The notes: a model not told the origin generated them from the letters alone. 41,742 nt of DNA from Porphyromonas cangingivalis (GCA_945902955.1 CAMDNO010000017.1:1-41742); one strand, 5' to 3'; positions 34,389 to 41,598 are shown, numbered from the stretch's first letter. A program made the numbers and translations.

Positions 34389-35645
34389 ATGGTAAAAGAA
34401 ATAATCAAGCGACTTATTGCCGAAAAGCAACACGAAATACCGCGAATTGAATTAATAAAACGATCCCATAATTTAGAACCGTCGGCAAATTATGTTTTTA
34501 TTGGCTTGCGAAGAGCCGGTAAATCCTATTTAGTGTATCAACTCATACAAGAAGGCATACAAAGCGGCATCTTAAAAATTGAAGAGGTTTTATATATCAA
34601 TTTCGAAGATGAGCGAATTACCTCTATCAAGGCTGAAAATTTAGGCGTTATATTGGATGCTTATAATGAAATGTTCGATTCGAAACCAACACTGTTTTTA
34701 GACGAAATACAAAACATAACCGGTTGGGAGAAGTTTGTACGTCGTGTAGCCGATTCGCACTACAAAGTATATGTTACAGGAAGCAATGCCCGTATGCTCA
34801 GCAAAGAAATATACAGTACGCTTGGCGGTAGATATATAGCACACGAAGTTTTTCCTTTTTCATTTAAAGAATATATTCGCTATATGCAAATAGATTTGCA
34901 AAAAAACTGGGAATATACCGATACCCGAATTCAGGTTAAGAAATTGTTTGCCAATTATTTTTACTATGGTGGCTTTGCCGAGAGTTTCTCGATGAACGAT
35001 AAACGTAGCTGGCTGAATGCTATTTACCATAAAATATTGCTTGGCGATATTATCATCCGAAATGATATCCGAAACGAAAATGCCATACGTGTGTTGGTTA
35101 AAAAATTGTCGGAAAGTGTTATGCAGCCCACTTCGCTGGCACGACTAAAAAACTTTGTAGATAGCACCGGAACCACTATTTCGCGTAACACTTTAGTAGA
35201 TTATCTGCAATATCTAACCGACTCGTATTTAATTTTTGGTGTATCCAACTTTTCGGATAAACTAAGCGAAAAGGAAACTTTCCGAAAACGTTATTTTTTC
35301 GACAATGGACTGCTAAACAACTTTTTATTTGACCCGGAAACTAAATTACTCGAAAATATTGTTGCCATTCAACTAAAGAAAAAATTTGGCGACAATGTCT
35401 ATTTCTACAACAAAAATGTAGAAGTAGATTTCTATCTACCAAAAGTTCAAATGGCAATTCAGGTGGCATTCGACATTGCAAATGATGCTACCCGACAACG
35501 TGAAGTAAAAGCTTTGTTGAAACTATCGGAAGTGTATGAAATTAAATCGAATACAATTATTACCTACGATACCGAAACCCTTTTGAACGAAAACGGTATT
35601 GAAATCAGGGTAGTGCCCGTATGGAAATGGCTGTTACAATTTTAG
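34389..35645 (+). CDS. AAA ATPase with DUF4143 domain
   Basis: A 418-residue ATP-binding protein. Walker A is GLRRAGKS at residues 39-46, Walker B is LFLDE at 102-106, and sensor 1 lies in VTGSNA at 129-134. The family marks GGRYIAHEVFPFSFKEY and YYGGFAES follow. The C-terminal domain has a PD-(D/E)xK-like pattern: VEVDFYLPK, then IQVAFDI where the lysine of the active nuclease motif is replaced. The biological role of this large, often duplicated family is unknown. The TAG stop falls at the left edge of repeat R1, so the last codons may have been set by the junction. Confidence 0.85.
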   Translation: MVKEIIKRLIAEKQHEIPRIELIKRSHNLEPSANYVFIGLRRAGKSYLVYQLIQEGIQSGILKIEEVLYINFEDERITSIKAENLGVILDAYNEMFDSKPTLFLDEIQNITGWEKFVRRVADSHYKVYVTGSNARMLSKEIYSTLGGRYIAHEVFPFSFKEYIRYMQIDLQKNWEYTDTRIQVKKLFANYFYYGGFAESFSMNDKRSWLNAIYHKILLGDIIIRNDIRNENAIRVLVKKLSESVMQPTSLARLKNFVDSTGTTISRNTLVDYLQYLTDSYLIFGVSNFSDKLSEKETFRKRYFFDNGLLNNFLFDPETKLLENIVAIQLKKKFGDNVYFYNKNVEVDFYLPKVQMAIQVAFDIANDATRQREVKALLKLSEVYEIKSNTIITYDTETLLNENGIEIRVVPVWKWLLQF

Positions 35646-35862
35646 CCGCAAACCCGAAGACCTCAACAGTAGCCCGCACTACAAAAACCCCGAGTCTGTT
35701 TTTCAATCCTTTTTGGCGGGTGAGTTGGTGGAGCAACTATTCGAAGTGCCACTCAAAGTTGCGCTCCGAATTGCGCTACATGCTTTGCTTTTAACGCTTG
35801 CACCAAGTTGGTGACTACAAAGCCGTGAATGCCGGTGATAACAATGTTCATTTGAAAAAATT
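35643..35862 (+). repeat. Chimeric repeat R1, full length
   Basis: The left half (35643-35740) codes a DUF3791 C-terminus, RKPEDLNSSPHYKNPESVF and then QSFLAGELVE. The stop is lost, so it reads on. The right half is the antisense head of an NAD-epimerase gene: ATG at 35851 on the minus strand, MNIVITGIHGFVVTNLVQAL and further, stopping at 35753 after 32 codons. The third glycine of the Rossmann motif is V. The right flank AATTTTTTCAAATG is shared with R2. Confidence 0.85.
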
Positions 35863-35988
35863 TGCCAAAGTTGGATTTTTGGGATGTGGTTTCAGATTAT
35901 TAAGCTGTATTAAACCCTGCATATAAGGCCGGTTCCAGTTTTCGGTCACCACTTGTATTTGCGGCTCAAAATTATTTTTATAGGACTT
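35848..35988 (-). pseudogene. C-terminal fragment of an AlbA/RecG-like ATP-binding protein
   Basis: A 46-residue open stretch without a start codon. The last 35 residues read VVTENWNRPYMQGLIQ, then LKPHPKNPTLANFFK. The NPTLANFF word is the mark of the HATPase_c_4 part of the AlbA_2/RecG-like regulators, where the chain normally goes on for another 50-100 residues (a G..D.LGSG segment). Here it stops at TGA, created by the epimerase ATG of repeat R1 (AAATGAAC). It begins just after the RelE-like gene. Repeat R2 keeps only NFFK and the stop. Confidence 0.6.
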
Positions 35989-36289
35989 TTATATTAGCTT
36001 GAGGTACAATTGCTTCTATAACAACAGTATTTGAAACAATAGTGAAAATTACTGCCATTTTTTTATAATTTATACGCTTGGAACCCAAACCAAATTTATC
36101 TGTAATTGATTGTTGACTACAAAAAGGAATTGCTAAGCAACTATATTTAAGCTTACTTATTTCGTCAATTAAACCTTCGATATATTTTTTGGCTGTGAGC
36201 GGCGACTTATAAGTATTAACTATTGTATTCGTAAGATTATATAAATCTTCTGAGGCTAAAAAAGAATATTCGATTTTATGGCTTTTCAT
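35978..36289 (-). CDS. RelE/ParE-type toxin
   Basis: A 103-residue protein with the RelE/ParE shape: an N-terminal strand HKIEYSFLASEDLYNLTNTI, two helices around SPLTAKKYIEGLIDEISKL, and C-terminal strands with KRINYKKMAVIFTI and VIEAIVPQ. Such toxins cleave mRNA on the ribosome (RelE) or poison gyrase (ParE). Which one cannot be told. Its start overlaps the upstream antitoxin by four bases. It is in the module between R1 and R2. Confidence 0.75.
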   Translation of the reverse strand: MKSHKIEYSFLASEDLYNLTNTIVNTYKSPLTAKKYIEGLIDEISKLKYSCLAIPFCSQQSITDKFGLGSKRINYKKMAVIFTIVSNTVVIEAIVPQANIKVL

Positions 36290-36495
36290 ATTTTACGAAC
36301 ATCAACCTTGTAATGATCCGACATTATATCCCATACCTTTTCGTAAACATCAACATCCGAAATTGTTTGGCGTGGAGATGTTGTTTGTTTATCGGAATTA
36401 TCTTTCTCAAATTCAACTGCTTTAGGATGCTGTCTTAATTCATTTATTAATTTACGACCTAATGGAATATCTGTATTTATGCGAACTGTTACCAT
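36286..36495 (-). CDS. Antitoxin of the RelE/ParE-type pair
   Basis: A 69-residue protein beginning MVTVRINTDIPLGRKLINEL, which suits a ribbon-helix-helix or similar small DNA-binding N-terminus. An acidic, disordered middle and the tail VWDIMSDHYKVDVRKI follow. It overlaps the toxin start (ATGA). A -7 box lies 39 bases upstream. I infer the role from pairing and size. Confidence 0.7.
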   Translation of the reverse strand: MVTVRINTDIPLGRKLINELRQHPKAVEFEKDNSDKQTTSPRQTISDVDVYEKVWDIMSDHYKVDVRKI

Positions 36496-36533
36496 GGTTA
36501 CAACTTATTAAATTTGACTTTAAAAAATCAATG

Positions 36534-36541
36534 CAAATATA
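36534..36541 (-). promoter_or_regulatory. -7 promoter box for the RelE/ParE-type pair
   Basis: The minus strand reads TATATTTG, matching TAnnTTTG, 39 bases before the antitoxin ATG. Confidence 0.6.
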
Positions 36542-36611
36542 CAACTATTTTAGATACTCTAACATGCTAAAAATTGTTTTTGTTCGATTAAATCCTAAAA
36601 AGGATTTGCCT

Positions 36612-36826
36612 GAAAACCCGAAAATCTCAACAGTAGCCCGCACAACGAAAACCCCGACTCTGTTTTTCAGTCCTTCGAGGCGGGTGAATTGTTGGAGTAA
36701 TAATTCGGAGTGCGACTCAAAGTTGCGCTCCAAATTGCGCTACATGCTTTGCTTTTAACGCTTGCACCAAGTTGGTGACTACAAAGCCGTGAATGCCGGT
36801 GATTAATATGTTCATTTGAAAAAATT
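36612..36826 (+). repeat. Chimeric repeat R2, full length
   Basis: The left half codes KPENLNSSPHNENPDSVFQS and then FEAGELLE with its stop kept. The right half is the antisense epimerase head: ATG at 36815 on the minus strand, MNILITGIHGFVVTNLVQAL and further, stopping at 36717 after 32 codons. The encoded peptide differs from that of R1 at one residue (L for V), so the two copies are recent duplicates. The right end lies five bases from the stop of the ATPase gene at 36831. Confidence 0.85.
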
Positions 36827-36830
36827 ATTT

Positions 36831-37961
36831 TTAAAAGTTGTCTTTCAACCACAAACCAAAGAAACGATCGTAAACCGAATACGTCTGATTTTCAACTGTC
36901 AATAAGTCTTTTTCTAACAGGTATTTTATGGCTGCCTGGATGGAGCTCGCCGAACGTAGCTGATGCCTGCGTACAAAATTGGCTGAGTTTATAGCGGTTG
37001 CTTTGCCTTCCTTAGCTATAGCTATAAGCACTTCTTTTTGTTTCTCGGGCAAACGAGCCAAAATCTCCTGAAATGTAAATGCTTGCGACGAGATTATATT
37101 GGATAATGCAATGTTGTACATACTCATATCGCAACTTTCACCAACGGAAGTCAATGAAAACAATTCGTTAAATAAAATTTGAATATACCAGGTATGCCCT
37201 TCGAAATCGACATATATTCTATCAATAATCTCCGGTGTCACTAAACGATTATTTTGTTCAAAATGAAATGCAATAAACGCTTTGTATTCCGCTAAAGAGA
37301 TTTGCTTTAATTGTAAAATGCTTACACTCTGATAAAAAGGACGGGATGCACTCTGAAAAATATTTGACATGAGATGCTGTTGACTTCCTGCAAAAACAAA
37401 AAAAGTATTCGTGCACCGCTGAATGATGGTACGCAATACTGCCTCCGTATTTTTTTCGTCGAAGTGTGCAATTTGCTGAAACTCATCGATAGCAACTATA
37501 CAAGGCTTATCAGCCTGTTCTAAATAGCTGAAAATTTCCTCGAGCGTTTTTAATGGTTCGGTTATTTCACCAAGCCCAATTTCGAAACTTGGTTCTCCAC
37601 TAATTGTATCGATTTTGAAAGCTGTACGCAACGAGGAAATTACAGCAATGAAATGATCTAAAAAACGTCGTTCTTTAGGCCTGAGCGATTCAAATACGGC
37701 TTTCCCCAATACGAATGCTAAATCGCGGAGATTGGAACTTGCATAGATATCAATAAAAAAACAATGAAAAGAATTGCGGATTTCAGGCTTCTGAAAACAA
37801 TGTTGAATTAAGCCGGTTTTCCCCATACGTCGGGTAGAGATGAGTGCTGTATTCCGGTTGTTTGTAAGATAGCGAACCAGGGTTTTTGCCTCCTCTTCCC
37901 TATCGCAAAAATAATAGGGCGAAACATAACCACTAATAACAAATGGATTTTTTACCGGCAT
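36831..37961 (-). CDS. ATP-binding protein, archaeal ATPase (ATPase_2) family
   Basis: A 376-residue STAND-like ATPase. Walker A is STRRMGKT at residues 42-49, where the first glycine is replaced by serine, as seen in Bacteroidota members. Walker B is IVAIDEFQQI at 155-164, and FVFAGSQQHLM holds sensor 1. A C-terminal winged-helix part follows (about residues 305-376, ARLPEKQKEVLIAIAKEGKA) with a final SVYDRFFGLWL word typical of the family. The function is unknown. A -7 box lies 39 bases upstream. It fills the interval between R2 and R3. Confidence 0.85.
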   Translation of the reverse strand: MPVKNPFVISGYVSPYYFCDREEEAKTLVRYLTNNRNTALISTRRMGKTGLIQHCFQKPEIRNSFHCFFIDIYASSNLRDLAFVLGKAVFESLRPKERRFLDHFIAVISSLRTAFKIDTISGEPSFEIGLGEITEPLKTLEEIFSYLEQADKPCIVAIDEFQQIAHFDEKNTEAVLRTIIQRCTNTFFVFAGSQQHLMSNIFQSASRPFYQSVSILQLKQISLAEYKAFIAFHFEQNNRLVTPEIIDRIYVDFEGHTWYIQILFNELFSLTSVGESCDMSMYNIALSNIISSQAFTFQEILARLPEKQKEVLIAIAKEGKATAINSANFVRRHQLRSASSIQAAIKYLLEKDLLTVENQTYSVYDRFFGLWLKDNF

Positions 37962-38000
37962 AAATTATTGCTTTTATAATTATTATATTTATAATAATTG

Positions 38001-38008
38001 CAAATGTA
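38001..38008 (-). promoter_or_regulatory. -7 promoter box for the ATPase_2 gene
   Basis: The minus strand reads TACATTTG, matching TAnnTTTG, 39 bases before the ATG at 37961. Confidence 0.6.
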
Positions 38009-38056
38009 ATACATTTTTCGGTACAAAAATATATTAAACAAAATATCCAACCCATA

Positions 38057-38132
38057 AATGCTATGATTTGCTTTTAATGCTTGCACCTGATTTGTACCTA
38101 CAAAGCCGTGAATGCCGGTGATAAGAATGTTA
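38057..38132 (+). repeat. Chimeric repeat R3 (right half only)
   Basis: Only the antisense epimerase head remains. Read on the minus strand it gives NILITGIHGFVGTNQVQALK, which keeps the intact GxxGxxG Rossmann motif, unlike R1 and R2. The start codon is TGT. Homology stops at codon 2. Confidence 0.75.
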
Positions 38133-38169
38133 CAGATTGCCTTTGTCGACCTACGGCTAATTCATTTTC

Positions 38170-38463
38170 TTAAATCTTACTCTTTATATCCATTTGTTGA
38201 TGGAGTATTCTTACAATTTCAATTTCAGATCCTGCAACTATACGATAAAAAATAAGGTGTTTACCTGCCAACAACGCATATAAATTTTCTTTTATAACAC
38301 TATATCTTTTACCTATATACGGATTTTTAGCTATCGTTCTGAAATTATCAACCAACAATTCGTAATATTTATCTGCCTGGCTCTCAGACCATACTTCAAA
38401 AGTATAATTCCAAATCTCAGTTAAATCTTCAACGGCTTTTATCGTTAATCTATAACCCAACAT
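38170..38463 (-). CDS. ParE-family toxin
   Basis: A 97-residue protein with the ParE fold pattern: YRLTIKAVEDLTEIWNYT, a helix AdKYYELLVDNFRTIA, then NPYIGKRYSVIKENLYALLA and the final strands HLIFYRIV and EIEIVRILHQQMD. ParE toxins inhibit DNA gyrase. The gene overlaps the ParD-like antitoxin by 14 bases. It lies in the interval R3 to R4. Confidence 0.88.
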   Translation of the reverse strand: MLGYRLTIKAVEDLTEIWNYTFEVWSESQADKYYELLVDNFRTIAKNPYIGKRYSVIKENLYALLAGKHLIFYRIVAGSEIEIVRILHQQMDIKSKI

Positions 38464-38707
38464 TTAATTTTCGTTGATTTTTAATTTTTTTCAGGTGAGA
38501 TGTTGGCTCAAAATCGGAGGCAACTCCACTTTCTTCGCCTACCCGAATAGCCTCTCTCAAAGCTAAAATCCTATTTTCTTCTTCTTCCAAAAGCCGCAAG
38601 CCTGCACGTACAACTTCACTTGCATTTTTAAACCGACCCTGACTTATGCGCCCTTGAATAAAATTATCAAAGTAGCTACCCAACGACATGGATGTATTTC
38701 TGTTCAT
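38450..38707 (-). CDS. ParD-family antitoxin
   Basis: An 85-residue ribbon-helix-helix antitoxin: NTSMSLGSYFDNFIQGRI, then GRFKNASEVVRAGLRLLEEE, the classic ParD/CC2985 pattern, and a C-terminal toxin-binding tail. The start is placed at ATG 38707. The longer frame from 38764 runs through a -7 box (38725-38732) and is rejected. The ParE gene overlaps its last codons. Confidence 0.9.
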   Translation of the reverse strand: MNRNTSMSLGSYFDNFIQGRISQGRFKNASEVVRAGLRLLEEEENRILALREAIRVGEESGVASDFEPTSHLKKIKNQRKLNVGL

Positions 38708-38724
38708 AAGATTATTTTTTTTTG

Positions 38725-38732
38725 CAAACATA
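38725..38732 (-). promoter_or_regulatory. -7 promoter box for parDE
   Basis: The minus strand reads TATGTTTG, matching TAnnTTTG, 17 bases before the ParD ATG. It rules out the upstream start. Confidence 0.65.
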
Positions 38733-38789
38733 CCAAAAATTAATATATTATGCAAGTAATTCATACTGTAAAAAAGTTATAAATAGAGG

Positions 38790-39013
38790 TATATTGCTAG
38801 TGGATTAACCACAAACCCGAAGACCTAAACAGTAGCCTGTACTATGAAAACCCCGACTCTGTTTTTCAATCCTTTGAGGCGGTTGAATTGTTAGAGTAAT
38901 AATTCGAATTGCCACTCAAACACGCGACCCGAATTGCGTTACATGCTTTGCTTTTAACGCTTGCACCAAGTTGTTGCCTACAAAGCAGGGGATGATGGGG
39001 ATAAGAATGTTTA
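38790..39013 (+). repeat. Chimeric repeat R4, full length
   Basis: The left half begins earlier than in R1 and R2, at TATTGCTAG, where the intact gene has TATTGCTCG, so a stop has arisen. It then codes KPEDLNSSLYYENPDSVFQS and ends FEAVELLE with its stop. The right half is the antisense epimerase head with ATA in place of ATG, reading NILIPIIPCFVGNNLVQALK, so it is decayed. Confidence 0.85.
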
Positions 39014-39170
39014 TGTTTGGTTGAGAAAAAGTGTATATTGATGGGATTTTGGTGTACAAAAACATAAAACTTCGATTTAACAAAACAGCTCTATTAACTT
39101 AATAATTCAAAAACATTTCATTCAAAAGTACTACTATACAAGATGTTATACTATATTTGCGACGTGATTA

Positions 39171-39204
39171 TTGAAAAATAAAAAAGCCTGCAATCAGGCT
39201 TGCA
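39171..39204 (-). terminator. Terminator after the frameshifted gene
   Basis: On the minus strand the hairpin AAGCCTG-ATTG-CAGGCTT is followed by TTTTATTTTT, a clear Rho-independent form, 61 bases after the stop at 39265. The stretch 39014-39170 between R4 and this hairpin holds no gene. It has an isolated TATATTTG (39152-39159, plus strand) with no frame behind it. Confidence 0.75.
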
Positions 39205-39264
39205 AGCTTTTTCGATAGTACACTCCCAGCGGAATGTTGGATCTTTTCAATTATTTCCCTCGCA

Positions 39265-39850
39265 TTAAGCGACAGATGCAGTAGTTTTGGACGACGATGC
39301 ATCTGTCGTTTCGCTTTTGGCGCCGAATGCTGTTTTTGAGCGTGTTTCGCGTGCTTTTAATGTAGCTCTATACGTAGTATTGAGTACATTTAGTGCGCTT
39401 TTCAACGGCTCATAATCCAACTCGGAATGCTCCACAGCTGCTACTTCAATAGCATTTAGCAGATTTTAAACCTACCGATGTTATTGACTCTTGTAAATCA
39501 ACGCTGCTTTGCAATTCGCTAAACATGCGGTTGCAGATATTTACCGTACTTTCTAAGTTTTCGGGTAACGAAGCTTTGACATACCGTTTTGTAAACGGCA
39601 ATACCATTGCTACTTTATCTGCATTCTGCACATTACGCATCCTATTCAAAGCACCGGTTTGTAAAAGTATAGCACGTAGCGCATTATTAATATCGCTATT
39701 AATAATTTGCAACTGAGCTGTTTCGGCCAAAGCATCGTTGTACGATACTTCAAGCTTTTTCAGCTCTGGCTTCAAAACACTTAACTTGCCAAGCATCACA
39801 GCAATGTGTAACGCTTCGGGGTTATGTATTCTCGAAAGACCTATTACTAT
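39265..39850 (-). pseudogene. Frameshifted gene of unknown family
   Basis: Two adjacent minus-strand frames join into one protein if a base is restored near 39465. The first part runs from about 39850 to that point (HNPEALHIAVMLGKLS, then LQIINSDINNALRAILLQTG and KVAMVLPFTKRYVKASLPEN). The second part gives LLNAIEVAAVEHSELDYEPL, then LNTTYRATLKARE and a serine/threonine tail SSSKTTASVA, ending at 39265. The N-terminus is missing: no start codon precedes HNPEAL, and the frame meets antisense sequence of another gene tail. The product is helical and without recognised motifs. It has its own terminator, so it was once a real gene. Confidence 0.55.
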
Positions 39851-39912
39851 CCGAAAAACGTTTACAGGTAACTCCCGAAGAGCAAATGGTTCTCAAAAAA
39901 ATGAAAACATGA
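39838..39912 (+). pseudogene. Unrecognised gene tail
   Basis: A short open end coding DLLLSEKRLQVTPEEQMVLK and KMKT then TGA. The amphipathic, charged pattern looks like a natural protein C-terminus rather than chance, and it overlaps the broken N-terminus of the minus-strand pseudogene, so a junction probably lies near 39830-39850. I cannot name the family. Confidence 0.3.
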
Positions 39913-39978
39913 AACACACGAAGCCACATATTGCTATTATTTAATATTATAGTCTTTTGCACATTCGTCTAATTTCAG

Positions 39979-39986
39979 TATATTTG
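39979..39986 (+). promoter_or_regulatory. -7 promoter box for the DUF3990-DUF3791 pair
   Basis: TATATTTG matches TAnnTTTG, 29 bases before the ATG at 40016. The whole region from about 39953 is duplicated at 33749 before the deleted copy. Confidence 0.65.
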
Positions 39987-40015
39987 CCACTCTAAATGAA
40001 AAACTAATTGCGCTT

Positions 40016-40468
40016 ATGCTATATCACGGAGGTTATAACGAAGTACGATTGCCACAAATTATAAAAGGCAAATATGCCAAAGATTTTGGCACCGGCTTTT
40101 ATTGCACCGAACTGAAGGAGCAGGCCGTTCGGTGGGCTAAACGTTTTGAAACGCCTGTGGTTAGTGTGTATAGCTTTGAACCATACGAAACATTTAATAT
40201 TGTAACATTTAATGAAATGACTGATGCTTGGCTTCAATTTGTAATCGATTGTAGAACAGGCATTGAGCATGATTATGATATAGTAAGCGGACCAATGGCG
40301 AACGACCAAATTTATAATTATGTAGCAGATTATATCAATGGAATTTTGACAAAAGAACAGTTTTGGGTATTGGCAAAGTTTAAACATCCTACCCATCAAA
40401 TATGCTTTTGTACGGCCAGAGCACTTAATTGTCTGACATTCATAAAATCGGAAGTAGATGGAAGGTAG
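40016..40468 (+). CDS. DUF3990 family protein
   Basis: A 150-residue protein with the DUF3990 pattern: LYHGGYNEVRLP, then DFGTGFYCTELKEQAVRWAK at residues 23-42, the VVSVYSFEPYETFNIVTF strands, WLQFVIDCR, and VSGPMANDQIYNYVADYING. DUF3990 has been linked on sequence grounds to the ADP-ribosyltransferase superfamily: the early H, the FGxGFY word and the later acidic region resemble its core. So a toxin-like role is possible, not shown. Its last codons overlap the DUF3791 start by 11 bases. Confidence 0.82.
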   Translation: MLYHGGYNEVRLPQIIKGKYAKDFGTGFYCTELKEQAVRWAKRFETPVVSVYSFEPYETFNIVTFNEMTDAWLQFVIDCRTGIEHDYDIVSGPMANDQIYNYVADYINGILTKEQFWVLAKFKHPTHQICFCTARALNCLTFIKSEVDGR

Positions 40469-40919
40469 AGAATCGAAAGAGAGCAATAATTTATTTTTTG
40501 TGTGTAGCCTTATAGAGTATATTGCACGCAAAACAAAAAATCACCGTTCGGTAGTGGTAAATGCAATTGGTAAAAACAAGTTACAGCACATTTACGACTT
40601 AGCGGATATTTATCATAGCGAAAATATCGACAAACTCACCGACGAATTAATACAGTTTGCAGCCATCAAACAAGGTGATTTCGACAATATAGCCACGGCA
40701 AAATATAGCATACCAACACATTGGGATATTGGCAAAGTTTACAAACGACTTATTTTAAGTGTAGTGAGCCACAGGAATACAACCGATACAATTGCCGTGC
40801 TTTTAGAGCTATATTGCTCGTGGATTAGCCGCAAGCTCGAAGACCTCAACAGTAGCTTGTATTACGAAACCCCCGAGTATATTTTTCAATCCTTTTTGGC
40901 AGGTGAATTGTTGGAGTAA
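40458..40919 (+). CDS. DUF3791 family protein with C-terminal extension
   Basis: A 153-residue protein. The first 65 residues carry the DUF3791 pattern: NNLFFVCSLIEYIARKTKNH, then HIYDLADIYHSENIDKLTDE, a small helical domain. An extension of about 85 residues follows: YSIPTHWDIGKVYKRLILSV, then ELYCSWISRKLEDLNSSLYY and the end FQSFLAGELLE. This last part is what the chimeric repeats copy. The partner is the DUF3990 protein encoded upstream with overlap; the pair is likely a two-gene module and possibly toxin-antitoxin-like. The stop at 40917-40919 leads straight into the epimerase remnant. Confidence 0.8.
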   Translation: MEGRESKESNNLFFVCSLIEYIARKTKNHRSVVVNAIGKNKLQHIYDLADIYHSENIDKLTDELIQFAAIKQGDFDNIATAKYSIPTHWDIGKVYKRLILSVVSHRNTTDTIAVLLELYCSWISRKLEDLNSSLYYETPEYIFQSFLAGELLE

Positions 40920-41031
40920 CAATTTGGAGTGCGACTCAAAGTTGCGCCCGAATTGCGTTACATGGTTTGCTTTTAACGCTTGCACCAAATTGATGCCTAC
41001 AAAGCAGGGGATGCCGGTGATGAATAGGTTC
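40810..41031 (+). repeat. Chimeric repeat R5, in its intact DUF3791 context
   Basis: The left half is the genuine 3' end of the DUF3791 gene. The right half is the antisense epimerase head, reading NLFITGIPCFVGINLVQALK on the minus strand, with ACG in place of ATG and no stop at codon 33. It is the likely source arrangement for the other copies, though its epimerase part is diverged. Confidence 0.85.
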
Positions 41032-41598
41032 GTATTTGTTTTTCTAAAAATTTATCCAATACGCAGGCATAATAAAATGGGATATTATAAAGCGTGAATG
41101 TTTTAGATGATGGTAATGTAATTGTATCTATGGTATAAGCCTGATTCCAAAACCGAATGGCAATATTATAATCAGCACTTTCCATAAATTTATGTAGAGA
41201 CTTTAACTTTGCATTATGCCCTGATTTAACTTCGATAGGTATCAGACTTCCGTTGTAATTTAAAACAAAATCAACTTCTGCCTGCGAATTTCGAACATCC
41301 CGCACCCAATAAACTCTTTTAGAATTTACTTTGAGCGATAAGGCAATCAATTCCTGTCCAATTATATGTTCGGCAATTTTACCTTTCCAGACGTCGCTTA
41401 TATCTTCGCTATTAAATAATTCTTTCTGAAAACCGGCAAAATAATTTACCAAACCAGTATCTAACCACATTAGTTTGGGCGATTTATTAACATCCTGAAA
41501 AACAGGTAGCGATGTTGAATTTGTTGGGTACGATAACTCAATCAACATGGCTTTTTCCAACACACGCATAGCTTCACCCATTTCGCGCGATTTATAGG
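40997..41598 (-). pseudogene. C-terminal fragment of a DUF4143 ATPase
   Basis: About 200 residues from the DUF4143 half: REMGEAMRVLEKAMLIEL, then KLMWLDTGLVNYFAG, the GKIAEHIIGQEL helix, and the nuclease-like AEVDFVLNYNG with IPIEVKSG (D, E and K of the PD-(D/E)xK motif all present). The ATPase half with the Walker motifs is absent. The open frame goes on to 41659, but only through a 33-base tandem repeat. The 3' end reads into repeat R5, giving the unrelated last residues RTYSSPASPAL and the stop. The opposite-end ATPase fragment at 33880-34134 belongs to the same family. Confidence 0.72.

Noticed and set aside
36545-36733. Minus-strand 62-codon frame across R2
   Set aside because: The antisense of the repeat; the similar frame in R0 shows it is a shadow of the DUF3791 tail.
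36831-37961. Insertion-sequence transposase behind the rearrangements
   Set aside because: None of the frames in 33645-41742 shows a DDE or serine/tyrosine recombinase pattern; the ATPases lack the partner genes of Tn7-like elements.
40019-40531. Long 170-codon minus-strand frame
   Set aside because: It lies opposite the DUF3990 gene, whose conserved motifs, promoter and overlap with DUF3791 show the plus strand is the coding one.
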